Below are positions 1 through 7,440 of a stretch of 17,849 nucleotides of DNA, piece after piece. The notes beneath the pieces were generated by a model that saw only the letters and a program-made list of their open reading frames with translations, ran no database searches and was not told where the DNA came from. This DNA is from Pirellulaceae bacterium (GTDB lineage Bacteria; Planctomycetota; Planctomycetia; Pirellulales; Pirellulaceae): contig JABDKS010000288.1 in the NCBI GenBank assembly GCA_013002105.1, positions 1-17,849 of the forward strand, in the 5' to 3' direction. Positions within the stretch are counted from its first letter, which is position 1; every line of letters starts with the position of its first letter. A program made the translations under genes and the position numbers.

Positions 1-57
1 GACTTGTTCATGGCACTACTCTAACGAAGCGGTCTGGAATTTCTTAGGCAGAAAATT

Positions 58-80
58 GTCGCCGTCCTCTCCGAGGTCGG
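58..80 (-). repeat. Inverted, diverged copy of the tandem-repeat core
   Basis: Read on the minus strand, this 23-bp stretch matches the core of the tandem array that starts at 149 (CCGAGCTCGGAGAGC followed by ACGGCGAC) at 21 of 23 positions. It lies about 70 bp to the left of the array in the opposite orientation, so the segment can pair with any array unit. Seen directly in sequence; no function can be assigned. Confidence 0.6.
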
Positions 81-148
81 TGGGTTATTTTTTGTGCTGT
101 ATTAAGTGGATGATTAAACGGAGCTCATTGGGTGGAGATGCCGGGCTT

Positions 149-371
149 GGAGAGCACGGCGACGATGGTGTGCTGGAGTATCGAGCTCGGAGAGCTTGGC
201 GACGATGGTGTGCTTGGATTGCCGAGCTCGGAGAGCACGGCGACGATGGGGTGCTGGAGTACCGAGCTCGGAGAGCTTGGCGACGATGGTATGCTTGGAT
301 TGCCGGGCTCGGAGAGCACGGCGACGGTGCGGTGTTTGGATTGCCGAGCTCGGAGAGCACGGCGACGATGG
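149..371. repeat. 40/41-bp tandem repeat array (about 5.5 units)
   Basis: Units begin with GGAGAGC at 149, 189, 230, 270, 311 and 352, giving lengths of 40, 41, 40, 41 and 41 bp, with a final partial unit. Two unit types alternate: A carries GAGCACGG and GCTGGAGTA, B carries GAGCTTGG and GCTTGGATTG. The array is therefore best read as an 81-bp AB dimer present twice (149-229 and 230-310, 4 differences in 81 positions), then one hybrid unit and a partial one. Most units end at the 10-bp palindrome CCGAGCTCGG or a close variant. Because the unit lacks stops in several frames, it creates many spurious overlapping ORFs on both strands; I treat it as non-coding. It lies 140 bp upstream of trpA. 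Confidence 0.9.
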
Positions 372-510
372 CATGGCGGTGAGGGAATGGATTCCCGGCT
401 GAGACGCGTGGGTTGATTCGGGTTACCTTGGATTCCCCGATCCGCAGCGATACACTGACGCGACGTAGGGTGGCCCGCGCGATTGTATCCTCTCTGAATT
501 TGCGAACCTG
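372..510 (+). other. Non-coding leader region before trpA
   Basis: This stretch lies between the repeat array and the trpA start and contains no convincing gene. A trpA promoter would be expected here, but I see no clear -35/-10 pair, no trp leader peptide with tandem Trp codons and no convincing terminator/antiterminator. Confidence 0.4.
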
Positions 511-1311
511 ATGTCTGCTGTTGACGAACTTTTTGCTGAACTACGGTCCCGCGATACGAAGGCATTGATGCCGTTCCTGACCGCCGGTGATCCAAACATC
601 CAGACCACCGCAGCAATCTTGCGAGCGGTCGGTTCAGCGGGCGCCAATCTGTGCGAAATTGGCGTGCCCTACAGCGATCCGATCGCCGACGGCCCTGTCA
701 TTCAAGCTTCGTATCAACGCGCACTCGACCAGGGGTTTCGGTTGCAGAGCGTCTTTGATCTCGGTAGCGATGTTGCCGCCGACGTGGGGATGCCGCTGGT
801 GACGATGGTCAGTTATGCGATCATTTTTCGAGTCGGTTTGGAAAAATATGTTCAGCAGGCCAAGGCGGCTGGCTACGCTGGCGCGATCGTCCCCGACCTG
901 TTGGTCGAAGAAGCCGAATCGTTCTCGAAGATCTGCCGCGACGCCGATTTCAGTTTGATCCAACTGGTTACGCCGACGACACCGCGCGAGCGACAAGTTC
1001 GCATCGCCGATTCCTCTTCGGGATTCTTGTACTACGTTTCGGTCACGGGAATCACGGGTGAGCGAAACGAATTGCCTCCCGATCTGATGGACAGCGTCAC
1101 GTGGTTGCGCGGGCAGACCGACTTACCGATTTGCATCGGTTTTGGCATCAGCGGCCCGGAGACCGCAGCGAAATTGGCTCCCGTCGCCGATGGACTGATC
1201 GTCGGATCGGCGATTGTGCGCCGAATCGCAGCGGCTGCCGGTGAGGACGAAGCGAGCACAGCAGTCAGCAGTTTTGTCAAGGAACTGCGGCAGGCAATCG
1301 ACGCTGCTTAG
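511..1311 (+). CDS. trpA: Tryptophan synthase alpha chain
   Basis: This 266-residue protein is a full-length TrpA, a TIM-barrel enzyme that cleaves indole-3-glycerol phosphate to indole and glyceraldehyde-3-phosphate and channels indole to TrpB. The family signatures are all visible: LMPFLTAGDP (19-28), CEIGVPYSDPIADGPVIQ (48-65) with the catalytic acids Glu49 and Asp60 at the same numbers as in E. coli, YYVSVTGITG (174-183) with Tyr175, the phosphate-binding GFGIS (210-214), and GLIVGSAIV (228-236). The ATG at 511 gives the usual length; no strong Shine-Dalgarno is visible before it. trpB is not adjacent: upstream is a non-coding repeat array and downstream about 430 bp without a clear gene. 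The gene therefore stands alone rather than in a trpBA operon, and its partner must be encoded elsewhere. Confidence 0.97.
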   Translation: MSAVDELFAELRSRDTKALMPFLTAGDPNIQTTAAILRAVGSAGANLCEIGVPYSDPIADGPVIQASYQRALDQGFRLQSVFDLGSDVAADVGMPLVTMVSYAIIFRVGLEKYVQQAKAAGYAGAIVPDLLVEEAESFSKICRDADFSLIQLVTPTTPRERQVRIADSSSGFLYYVSVTGITGERNELPPDLMDSVTWLRGQTDLPICIGFGISGPETAAKLAPVADGLIVGSAIVRRIAAAAGEDEASTAVSSFVKELRQAIDAA

Positions 1312-1741
1312 TTCGCGGTTGGGTCTCACCCATGATGGTCTTCGCTGCGGCGCCTATCGTGCCGAGGTGGTTGCTGTGCCTGACGAACAAATTTCGCGAC
1401 CCATGACTTTCCCGCCTGGATTTGCATGGCACTGGCGCTGACCAAACCGATCGCCCGACACCTGAATGCCTCGATCTGAGGTGCGGCTCTCGTTGGTCGC
1501 AATACAGACGGCGCCGTCCCGGTACGATCTGGCACCGATCACCGTCACAACCCTCCCAGGCGGACCTGTTCGCTAACCGGTATAGCTTTTCTAGTCGGAA
1601 AAGTACCCCGGATGGGCCAACTCTACGGAAAACGTGTGCTACGTTTTTTTGGCCCACCTCGCAGCATCCTACCAAGCCGAGTCACCCGCAAACTCTCGCA
1701 CGGGGCCAGTGACTCACCAACACCTGCCAAGGAACACACGC
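1312..1741. other. Intergenic region without a convincing gene
   Basis: Several short frames are open on both strands, but none has a recognisable family, a ribosome binding site or protein-like composition over its length. The 3' half holds an inverted repeat with a T-run (1614-1655), and AAGGAA at 1729-1734 acts as the ribosome binding site of the next gene. A minus-strand frame near 1354-1548 has mildly protein-like composition and could be a decayed remnant, but I cannot support it. Confidence 0.5.
1614..1655. terminator. Inverted repeat with T-run, possible terminator
   Basis: GGGCCAA (1614-1620) pairs with TTGGCCC (1649-1655). An inner AAAACGT (1629-1635) pairs with ACGTTTT (1641-1647) around a 5-nt loop, with an 8-nt asymmetric internal loop on the left side. 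A run of seven T lies at 1644-1650 within the structure. It could end a trpA transcript or be a leader structure for the gene at 1742. The T-run is partly inside the stem, so a classic intrinsic terminator is uncertain. Confidence 0.35.
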
Positions 1742-2233
1742 ATGCCGTCGTCGAAACCTTCCAAAAAAGTCGCCGGAAAAGCCGCTGCTAAGAAAGCTCC
1801 CGCTAAGAAAGCCCCCGCCAAGAAAGTCACGGCGGTATCGAGCGATTGCACCGCTGACGAGGTCGTCACCATGGATCGTCGTAATAACGAACGGCGCGAC
1901 GGCAATCCAGAAGCTCTGGATACAGGTGTGATGAAAAGCCCACGACGAAAAAAGCAAAGACGTCGCCACATCGATCCAACGACTTGCGAACGGGATTACA
2001 ACCAAGACGAAATCGAGTTCATGAGAGCGATGGACGACTACAAGCAAAGCTCCGGTCGCATGTTCCCAACTTGCAGCGAAGTCTTGGAAGTGATCCGCTC
2101 GCTGGGATACGTTCGGTTGAACCAAGAGCAGGCCGACCAATTGCAATTCACGAGTATCGACGAAGCCGGAGAAGGCGATCAGGGCGACTGCGACGCGGAA
2201 GACGCAGAATTGCAAGAAGCTCTGGAAGCGTAA
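1742..2233 (+). CDS. Small protein with histone-H1-like Lys/Ala tail
   Basis: This 163-residue protein has three parts. Residues 7-30 form a basic Lys/Ala/Pro tail built from AKKAP-type repeats, like the tails of histone H1 and bacterial H1-like proteins (Hc1 type). Residues 45-76 are a second highly basic stretch ([18 protein letters not shown]). Residues 88-126 look like a folded helical module containing [19 protein letters not shown] and [12 protein letters not shown], followed by an acidic tail rich in Asp/Glu. I recall similar modules in planctomycetes but know no established function; nucleic-acid binding is inferred from the charge pattern. An in-frame ATG at 1634 exists upstream, but the ATG at 1742 is preferred because AAGGAA (1729-1734) sits at good spacing and the sequence before it is not protein-like. 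A strong hairpin follows at 2299-2350. Confidence 0.8.
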   Translation: MPSSKPSKKVAGKAAAKKAPAKKAPAKKVTAVSSDCTADEVVTMDRRNNERRDGNPEALDTGVMKSPRRKKQRRRHIDPTTCERDYNQDEIEFMRAMDDYKQSSGRMFPTCSEVLEVIRSLGYVRLNQEQADQLQFTSIDEAGEGDQGDCDAEDAELQEALEA

Positions 2234-2298
2234 TGAAGCCGCTGATTGGCGATATCACGGTTTGACGGTATCTCCATTTGACAGGCACGACACAAGCG

Positions 2299-2350
2299 AA
2301 GAGCCTGGAAGCATCGATTTGCGGTATCCGCATCGATCTTCCAGGCTCTT
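2299..2350. terminator. Long hairpin between two genes
   Basis: A 13-bp outer stem (AAGAGCCTGGAAG with CTTCCAGGCTCTT) continues, after a one-base bulge, into ATCGAT/ATCGAT and then GCGG/CCGC around TAT. It is nearly perfectly paired over 52 nt and is followed by only three T. It probably ends transcription from the gene at 1742. It also lies just 20 nt before the GTG start of the next gene, so it could influence that gene's expression. Confidence 0.65.
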
Positions 2351-2370
2351 TGAATTGATAAAGGCAGTCG

Positions 2371-2775
2371 GTGCATCGAATCATCCGAATACTGGCGTAT
2401 CTCTGGGCATCGCCGTATACCGTAGCCGGTATCGGAATCGGATTGATCTTGGGTGGTCGGTTCCGACGCATCGACGGCGTGATCGAAATCCACGGGTCCC
2501 GGATTGCAGGTGTGTTGCAGCGGATGCCCGTACCGGCGATGGCAATGACATTTGGGCATGTCGTTTTCGGTGTGACCGAATCAGCGCTGGATATCACGCG
2601 ACGTCACGAACACGTTCATGTTCGGCAATATGAACGTTGGGGACCGTTGTTTGTTCCAGCCTATCTGGGCGCGTCGGCCGTACTTTATTGCCGAGGACGC
2701 GATGCCTATCGGGATAACCCGTTTGAAGTCGAGGCCTACGCGATCGATACGCCTGACTATTCTTGTGACAAATAG
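2371..2775 (+). CDS. Small HEXXH-motif protein, putative zinc metallopeptidase
   Basis: This 134-residue protein starts with GTG at 2371 behind an AAGG-type ribosome binding site (around 2360). A hydrophobic stretch at residues 5-28 suggests membrane association or an N-terminal anchor. The core feature is RRHEHVHVRQYERWGPLFVP (77-96), which contains HEHVH (79-83), a match to the zinc-binding HEXXH motif. It is followed at 116-123 by NPFEVEAY, where Glu119 or Glu121 could be the third metal ligand, as in gluzincin-type peptidases. A second hydrophobic segment spans about 93-106. Metal binding and peptidase activity are inferred from these motifs only; substrate unknown. The protein is far shorter than typical characterised zinc peptidases. 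It is convergent with the glycosyltransferase gene that ends at 2814. Confidence 0.75.
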   Translation: MHRIIRILAYLWASPYTVAGIGIGLILGGRFRRIDGVIEIHGSRIAGVLQRMPVPAMAMTFGHVVFGVTESALDITRRHEHVHVRQYERWGPLFVPAYLGASAVLYCRGRDAYRDNPFEVEAYAIDTPDYSCDK

Positions 2776-2813
2776 ACCTGCTGGGATTCTGTTCTGAGCA
2801 ACAAGCGTGCGAT

Positions 2814-4244
2814 CTACGCGACGCGATCGCCGGAGATGGCGTTCGAGCCTGGGTGACCCATCGCCCGCAGGACATGGCTGGGCGAATGCAAATTAGCGAC
2901 AACCTTTGCATGCTGTTTCGCTCGCTGTCTCAGGGCCTCGCGGTGCCGTGACGCCTGTCGCAGCAGTCCTGCGATCTCTTGGCGGTTTTGGTAGATGAAA
3001 CCGACACTGCGATGCCCTCCCGCGATACGAACCTGATCGGCCATCCAGCATTGATCCGGAACGATCACCGGAACTCCGCGAACCATCAGTTCCAGCAAAA
3101 CCGTATTGCAGTGAACGGCATTTTGAACCGGGTCGTGCAAGAATAGTCCGACGTCTGCCGAATCCAGCCATTCATGATAGGCCGCTGTTGGCATCTTCGA
3201 CCCCACGACTTCAATCACATTCCCTGGTGCGTGATGCAGACCCTGTTGATAGATCGACTGCAATGGTCGCGGAACGACATCGGTCCACCCGAGTTCTTGT
3301 TGTTGGACAATCGGTTTCATCGACAAGGAACAATGCTTGGATTTCAAATGTCCTTCGATCATTTGCAGCACTTCTGTGATCGCTTGCTGGCGACGTGGCG
3401 ATTCATTGGATCCTGCCAACAGAATTTTAGCTGTGTCTGGCTTCCCACCTGCGCCGATGGTACGCGCTCGCGTCGGATAGGGAATGGGTGTAACGCGTTG
3501 TTGCAGATCAGATTCTTGCATCTGCGATGCCAACGCATTGCTGGTTGCGAATAGTCGTACCGCATGTGGCCGCAACAGATAGAAACAATGATTGACTTGA
3601 TGACCGAACTGTTTGAGTTGTTCGACACGGTCTGCCAGATTGCTCTCCCGCTGTTTTGGCACCCCTTGTAACGGGTGGTAAATGGGTTGATGAAAAACCA
3701 GATCAATGCGGAGGGCAAATGGCAGGTCCGCTTTTTTCATTGCGGCAGCCAAGGCGAGCATGGTGAAGTCGTCGGCATCGTTTAACAGAAGTGTGTCTCG
3801 TGACGTTGGTTTCAACGCGGCAAGCAGGCGGAGGAAGTCCTGGGACCAGTGTTGCAACATCGCTTCGGGCCGATCCACGGCGGCGACCATCTTTTCTGCC
3901 ATTCTTGCCCAAGTGTTTTGAAAACCGGTTCCACCGACCGGTTTGCCCGAAAGGTCACGGCTTGATTTCGATTCGCCATCGGCTCGCAACGACCAACGTG
4001 AGAGACGCCGGACATGAAACGCGCGGGCCAACGGTACCGGCGGCGAGAGTTTTGCTCGTTTGGTAAAGCTGGCGTGGGTTGCCAAACCGGGACGCAGACC
4101 CAATTGTTTGGCGCCCGACGCGATCAAGCTTGCAAATTCAAAAGCAGGATCGCTCGGTGAGGTCAGATTGCAATCAATGACGATCAATCGACCGCTTCGA
4201 AGAGCGATAGCTTGTTCTGGAGAAGATGGTTGGGGGGGATTCAT
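2814..4244 (-). CDS. GT-B-like glycosyltransferase
   Basis: This is a 476-residue soluble protein with no signal peptide or membrane segment. Its C-terminal third resembles the nucleotide-sugar-binding half of GT-B glycosyltransferases: residues 341-404 contain IEVVGSKMPTAAYHEWLDSA, then ADVGLFLHD, then a LLELMVRGVPVIVPDQCW segment. This matches the usual pattern of a hydrophobic strand, a 'stage' residue patch, a Glu-containing helix, and G-x-P-V-I. The N-terminal half (from LIVIDCNLTSPSDPAFEFAS) fits the acceptor domain but is poorly conserved, and the exact GT family is uncertain. The ATG at 4244 has an AAGGA ribosome binding site 7 nt upstream on the minus strand. No sugar-nucleotide or polysaccharide genes are adjacent, so the acceptor cannot be guessed. 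It is divergent from the lipoprotein at 4531. Confidence 0.75.
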   Translation of the reverse strand: MNPPQPSSPEQAIALRSGRLIVIDCNLTSPSDPAFEFASLIASGAKQLGLRPGLATHASFTKRAKLSPPVPLARAFHVRRLSRWSLRADGESKSSRDLSGKPVGGTGFQNTWARMAEKMVAAVDRPEAMLQHWSQDFLRLLAALKPTSRDTLLLNDADDFTMLALAAAMKKADLPFALRIDLVFHQPIYHPLQGVPKQRESNLADRVEQLKQFGHQVNHCFYLLRPHAVRLFATSNALASQMQESDLQQRVTPIPYPTRARTIGAGGKPDTAKILLAGSNESPRRQQAITEVLQMIEGHLKSKHCSLSMKPIVQQQELGWTDVVPRPLQSIYQQGLHHAPGNVIEVVGSKMPTAAYHEWLDSADVGLFLHDPVQNAVHCNTVLLELMVRGVPVIVPDQCWMADQVRIAGGHRSVGFIYQNRQEIAGLLRQASRHREALRQRAKQHAKVVANLHSPSHVLRAMGHPGSNAISGDRVA

Positions 4245-4352
4245 GCTGGCGTCCTTGCCGCTTTACATCCGCTGACCGCAGTTCCTTGATCGTATTTTAT
4301 GGAGGACTCAGGAACCAATAGCGGTTCGCAAGATTACTGGAAAACTTTGCGG

Positions 4353-4368
4353 TTGCTTGTACAGGCAA
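4353..4368. promoter_or_regulatory. Palindrome in the divergent intergenic region
   Basis: TTGCTTGTACAGGCAA is a 16-bp palindrome with a single mismatched pair, centred on TGTACA. It lies in the 286-bp gap between the divergent starts at 4244 and 4531, where regulators of either gene would bind. It is a candidate operator by shape and position only. Confidence 0.35.
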
Positions 4369-4530
4369 AGATTTCGTAACTAGAGCAACCTCCGTCGTTC
4401 TTTTCACAACGTGGATCCGAGCGGCGCCGATTTGCAGTCATTAGATAAACCCCCTTTTGCAATGTTTTTCCAGCGCAGAATGTGCCGCCGGATGATCATT
4501 GACTCAGCGAACCAATACAGCGAGGCACGG

Positions 4531-7350
4531 ATGCACGCTTGCCGACATTCATGGACTGTGATTGCAGTTGCCGTCATGACGACATGCTTGATTGGCTGTC
4601 AGGGCGCAAAGCCCCAGGGGCAACTGATTCAGTTGACAGAAGATCCAGTCGTCCAATTGACCGACGTTACGCCACCACCACAACGTCTGTCGTCGTCGCA
4701 AACACCTACTAAGACACGTTCAGCAAATCGCACTTCGGTGCAAGTACCAAACCGCGAACTTGCGTCCAAACAATCCACTCCACCAACGAACACCGAATCA
4801 GCCGTACGCACACGATTGGTACAGTCCTCTCCGACTGACCCCGGTACACAATCAGACGTAAACCGTGCCCCCAGTGACCGGGTCCCCAGTGACCGGGCCC
4901 CCGGTGATTCACCCAAGACGGCCGCGGCCAAATCGGCAACAACCAAGGTCGCATCGGCGGAGTTGGGAGGTACGCCCGACGAGAAAACTCAACTGCCGCC
5001 AACATCGATGGAGGTCGCGCGTAAACAAGCCGCAAGCAAGCCAGTGGCGACCAACGCGTCGACGTCGGCAATGGCTCCCGAAAAATCGGCTGCGAATGCA
5101 CGCACGACGGGCTCAAACGTGCCATTTAGCGACTTGCCGGTGGATGTGCGAGCGCGGGCCATGCAGCGTTTGATCGCGAACTTGGCCAGGAACGCGCAGC
5201 CAACAACACAGCCGAAATCCTTGAATGCTAAGTTGGCATCCGCTGTTAACAATCTGCCCAAATTATCATCGGTTCGCCGCAATCCATCGCATCTGACGCC
5301 GATGCGGATCGCCGCGTCCAAGCCAGTCGATCAAGTACCGCATCGAGACATCGCAAAACAATCGGTCGACAAGATCGCCGATGCATCCGCCAGTCATCCA
5401 TCCGCCAGTCATCCAGCCGCCAGTCATCCAACCGCCAATACCAAGCCGGTTGCATCCGCGAACGTGGCTCGCGCCGCGTCCGAAGCCGTGTCCGCGGGTC
5501 TGACGGAACTCAAGGTTGTTGAGATCAAACCGAATACCGTCGACCCGATGTTGGGGACGAAAACCAAGTCGGCTAGTCAAGAAACTGCGGGGCCAACCTC
5601 TGTCGCTGCAGTGCAGGCACCGCCGGTCGTCGTCGAGGCCGAGCGTTCAACGCAAACCAACAATTCGGTTGCCACCACGCAAACATCCCCTCGCACACGA
5701 ACAGCCGCGCTACCACAGCCGGTCGCATTGTCCGATCCCGATGCCGTACCACAAAGTGTAAATGTACAAGCCGGCGTGGTCGCAAAACAGTCGGTCGTTG
5801 CGAAATCATCGGCCACGCAGGTCGCGGCAAGCGAGGCTCCACCGTTTGCCATGCCATCGGACGCCGCCTTGCCGGATGCGATCGGGCACACCGCCAACGA
5901 TACGCCGCAAAAGTCGATACCAATGCCTCATCAAGCGGTTGCCAGCAGTGATGCGACTGTATCGCGAGCTCGCGGCCACGCCAATACGGTCGACTTGTCG
6001 CAATTGGATTTAGCGATCCCCCGAATATCGCAAGAACTGTACCGCCTGCCACACAAGCTTCAACGTGATCAGTTCCGTGTTTCGCAGGTCGGATTGCCCG
6101 ATCCAAAATACATCGACGTCGGCTCGCCTGTGTACGAACGTGATCTGCCTGGTGGTCAGTTTGTTCAGCCAATCGCAGCGCATCCAAAATCCGACAGCCG
6201 AATTCAACCGGCGTCGGCGGTTCGTCCCGCGTTGGACAAAGTTACGCGTGCCAACGGCCGGCCAGGACCGACTGCCGATTCCATTGCCGCCGCGATTCCA
6301 TCAGCGGCACCTGCCGTGCCAACGCCGTCCATCCCATCAGCGATTCCGCCGGTGAAGCCATCATCCGCGCCCGTCCAGGTGCCGCCCGCTGCGACAACGG
6401 TGGCAAGTGTGCAGCCAAACGTGTTTACGTTACCCGATCTCAGTATGATGCCCGAAGCGGCACGGCGCGAAAATTCACTTCTGCTACCGGAGATTCCAAC
6501 AACAAACGTTGTTGCAACATCCCACCAGTCGCCGCTGGATTTCCCAGGTTCCGGCTCTCAGGAGATGGGGGACGCACCGACGAGTTCGGCGATTGCGGCG
6601 CCGCCGCTAACGGCACCGAGCGATCCGTCGTCGATGTCCGACCAACAGCTCTACGAAGCGTTACTTGCGCGATTAACCGATCCCCAAGCTGTCCAAAGTG
6701 AAGCAGAACGGAGTCGTCGGTTGATCATGGCACGCCACCTGATGGTGCTTTCTGGCGATCGTGAGAACGCGGTCAAGCAGATCGACGGATTGAGCAGCCA
6801 AGAACAAGAGTTCATGCGCAGTCAATTGGAAGGTTTATGGACCATGGTTGATCCCAAAGGCCATCCAGTTGCTGGACGCCGATTTTCGACCGCACTGCCC
6901 CAGCTTCGCGAAGCGACCAGGCACTTAGCGGCGGCTGCGGACGAACTGGAGGTAAGAAGTTTGGAGTTTTGCACCGAGATTGAATCGTATGGCCAAATCA
7001 AACCGTTTCCAAAACGGCGGTTTGTTGCCGGACAGCAGGTGATTCTGTACTGCGAAGTGGACAACTTTACGGCCAAGGAGTCAGCCGAGGGTTTCGAGAC
7101 GCATTTGCAGGCGACGTATGACATTTTCAACGCGGACAACGAAAAAGTCATGAGCCAGCGATTACCGGCCGACAAGCAAGTTTCGCGCAAGCTCCTACGA
7201 GATTACTTCATCGCCTACCAGATGAACCTCCCCAGCAAGTTGACACCCGGTCAGTATCGGATGCTGTTGACGATGGAAGACGTCGAGGCCGAGAAATACG
7301 GACAGTCAAGCATTACGTTTGAAATTCTTACGCTCGATCAGGTCCAATAG
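4531..7350 (+). CDS. Large low-complexity lipoprotein with conserved C-terminal domain
   Basis: This 939-residue protein starts at ATG 4531, preceded by GAGG. That start places a lipoprotein signal peptide at the very N-terminus: HACRHSW, a hydrophobic run, then lipobox LIGC with Cys23. The frame is open further upstream (GTG at 4411, ATGs at 4480 and 4492), but those starts would bury the signal. Residues from about 30 to 700 are rich in Ala, Pro, Ser, Thr, Val and Gln with scattered Lys and Arg. They look disordered and contain two sets of 15-bp in-frame repeats. Residues 702-939 look folded: a helical part (DQQLYEALLARLTDP, RLIMARHLMVLSGD, QEFMRSQLEGLW) and then a probable beta-sandwich (FVAGQQVILYCEVDNF, ATYDIFNADNEKV, LTPGQYRMLLTMEDV). 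I infer an envelope protein with a long flexible linker between the lipid anchor and a C-terminal domain of unknown role. Confidence 0.85.
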   Translation: MHACRHSWTVIAVAVMTTCLIGCQGAKPQGQLIQLTEDPVVQLTDVTPPPQRLSSSQTPTKTRSANRTSVQVPNRELASKQSTPPTNTESAVRTRLVQSSPTDPGTQSDVNRAPSDRVPSDRAPGDSPKTAAAKSATTKVASAELGGTPDEKTQLPPTSMEVARKQAASKPVATNASTSAMAPEKSAANARTTGSNVPFSDLPVDVRARAMQRLIANLARNAQPTTQPKSLNAKLASAVNNLPKLSSVRRNPSHLTPMRIAASKPVDQVPHRDIAKQSVDKIADASASHPSASHPAASHPTANTKPVASANVARAASEAVSAGLTELKVVEIKPNTVDPMLGTKTKSASQETAGPTSVAAVQAPPVVVEAERSTQTNNSVATTQTSPRTRTAALPQPVALSDPDAVPQSVNVQAGVVAKQSVVAKSSATQVAASEAPPFAMPSDAALPDAIGHTANDTPQKSIPMPHQAVASSDATVSRARGHANTVDLSQLDLAIPRISQELYRLPHKLQRDQFRVSQVGLPDPKYIDVGSPVYERDLPGGQFVQPIAAHPKSDSRIQPASAVRPALDKVTRANGRPGPTADSIAAAIPSAAPAVPTPSIPSAIPPVKPSSAPVQVPPAATTVASVQPNVFTLPDLSMMPEAARRENSLLLPEIPTTNVVATSHQSPLDFPGSGSQEMGDAPTSSAIAAPPLTAPSDPSSMSDQQLYEALLARLTDPQAVQSEAERSRRLIMARHLMVLSGDRENAVKQIDGLSSQEQEFMRSQLEGLWTMVDPKGHPVAGRRFSTALPQLREATRHLAAAADELEVRSLEFCTEIESYGQIKPFPKRRFVAGQQVILYCEVDNFTAKESAEGFETHLQATYDIFNADNEKVMSQRLPADKQVSRKLLRDYFIAYQMNLPSKLTPGQYRMLLTMEDVEAEKYGQSSITFEILTLDQVQ
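4867..4911 (+). repeat. Three 15-bp in-frame repeats
   Basis: Three tandem 15-bp units of the type GCCCCCAGTGACCGG, the last diverged, encode APSDR-VPSDR-APGDS within the linker of the lipoprotein. The length is a multiple of three, so copy-number change would keep the frame. Confidence 0.8.
5386..5430 (+). repeat. Three 15-bp in-frame repeats, second set
   Basis: Three near-identical 15-bp units (TCCGCCAGTCATCCA, third with G at position 1) encode SASHP-type pentapeptides in the lipoprotein linker. They are unrelated in sequence to the set at 4867, which suggests recurrent slippage expansion in this gene. Confidence 0.85.
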
Positions 7351-7361
7351 GCTGGCGAAGG

Positions 7362-7440
7362 CATCGAGTTGTCCAACACGCACCGCACGCGTGTGGGACT
7401 TCGATCATGCATTGCTTCCCACGCGAACTACAACTCGATG
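7362..7440. terminator. Nested inverted repeats between convergent genes
   Basis: CATCGAGTTGT (7362-7372) is the exact inverse of ACAACTCGATG (7430-7440), the latter covering the last codons of thpR. Inside, CGCG-TG-TGGGA (7388-7398) pairs with TCCCACGCG (7417-7425) with a 2-nt bulge. The structure lies between two converging genes and could work as a bidirectional terminator, although no T-run is present. Confidence 0.4.

Noticed and set aside
149..371. CRISPR array
   Set aside because: Units are contiguous with no unique spacers, differ by point changes and alternate in length; no cas genes are nearby.
372..510. trp attenuator or T-box before trpA
   Set aside because: No leader peptide with tandem Trp codons, no T-box motif and no terminator/antiterminator pair were found.
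56..616. Overlapping ORFs on both strands across the repeat array
   Set aside because: Five or more frames are open only because the 40/41-bp unit lacks stops. The translations are repeats of the same DNA unit and no frame has a domain or ribosome binding site.
1277..1675. Minus-strand ORF of 132 codons after trpA
   Set aside because: Composition is not protein-like, it overlaps the trpA end, it has no recognisable motif or ribosome binding site, and other frames in the region are equally open.
1634..1741. Upstream extension of the H1-like protein
   Set aside because: The added 36 residues are not protein-like, and AAGGAA supports the start at 1742.
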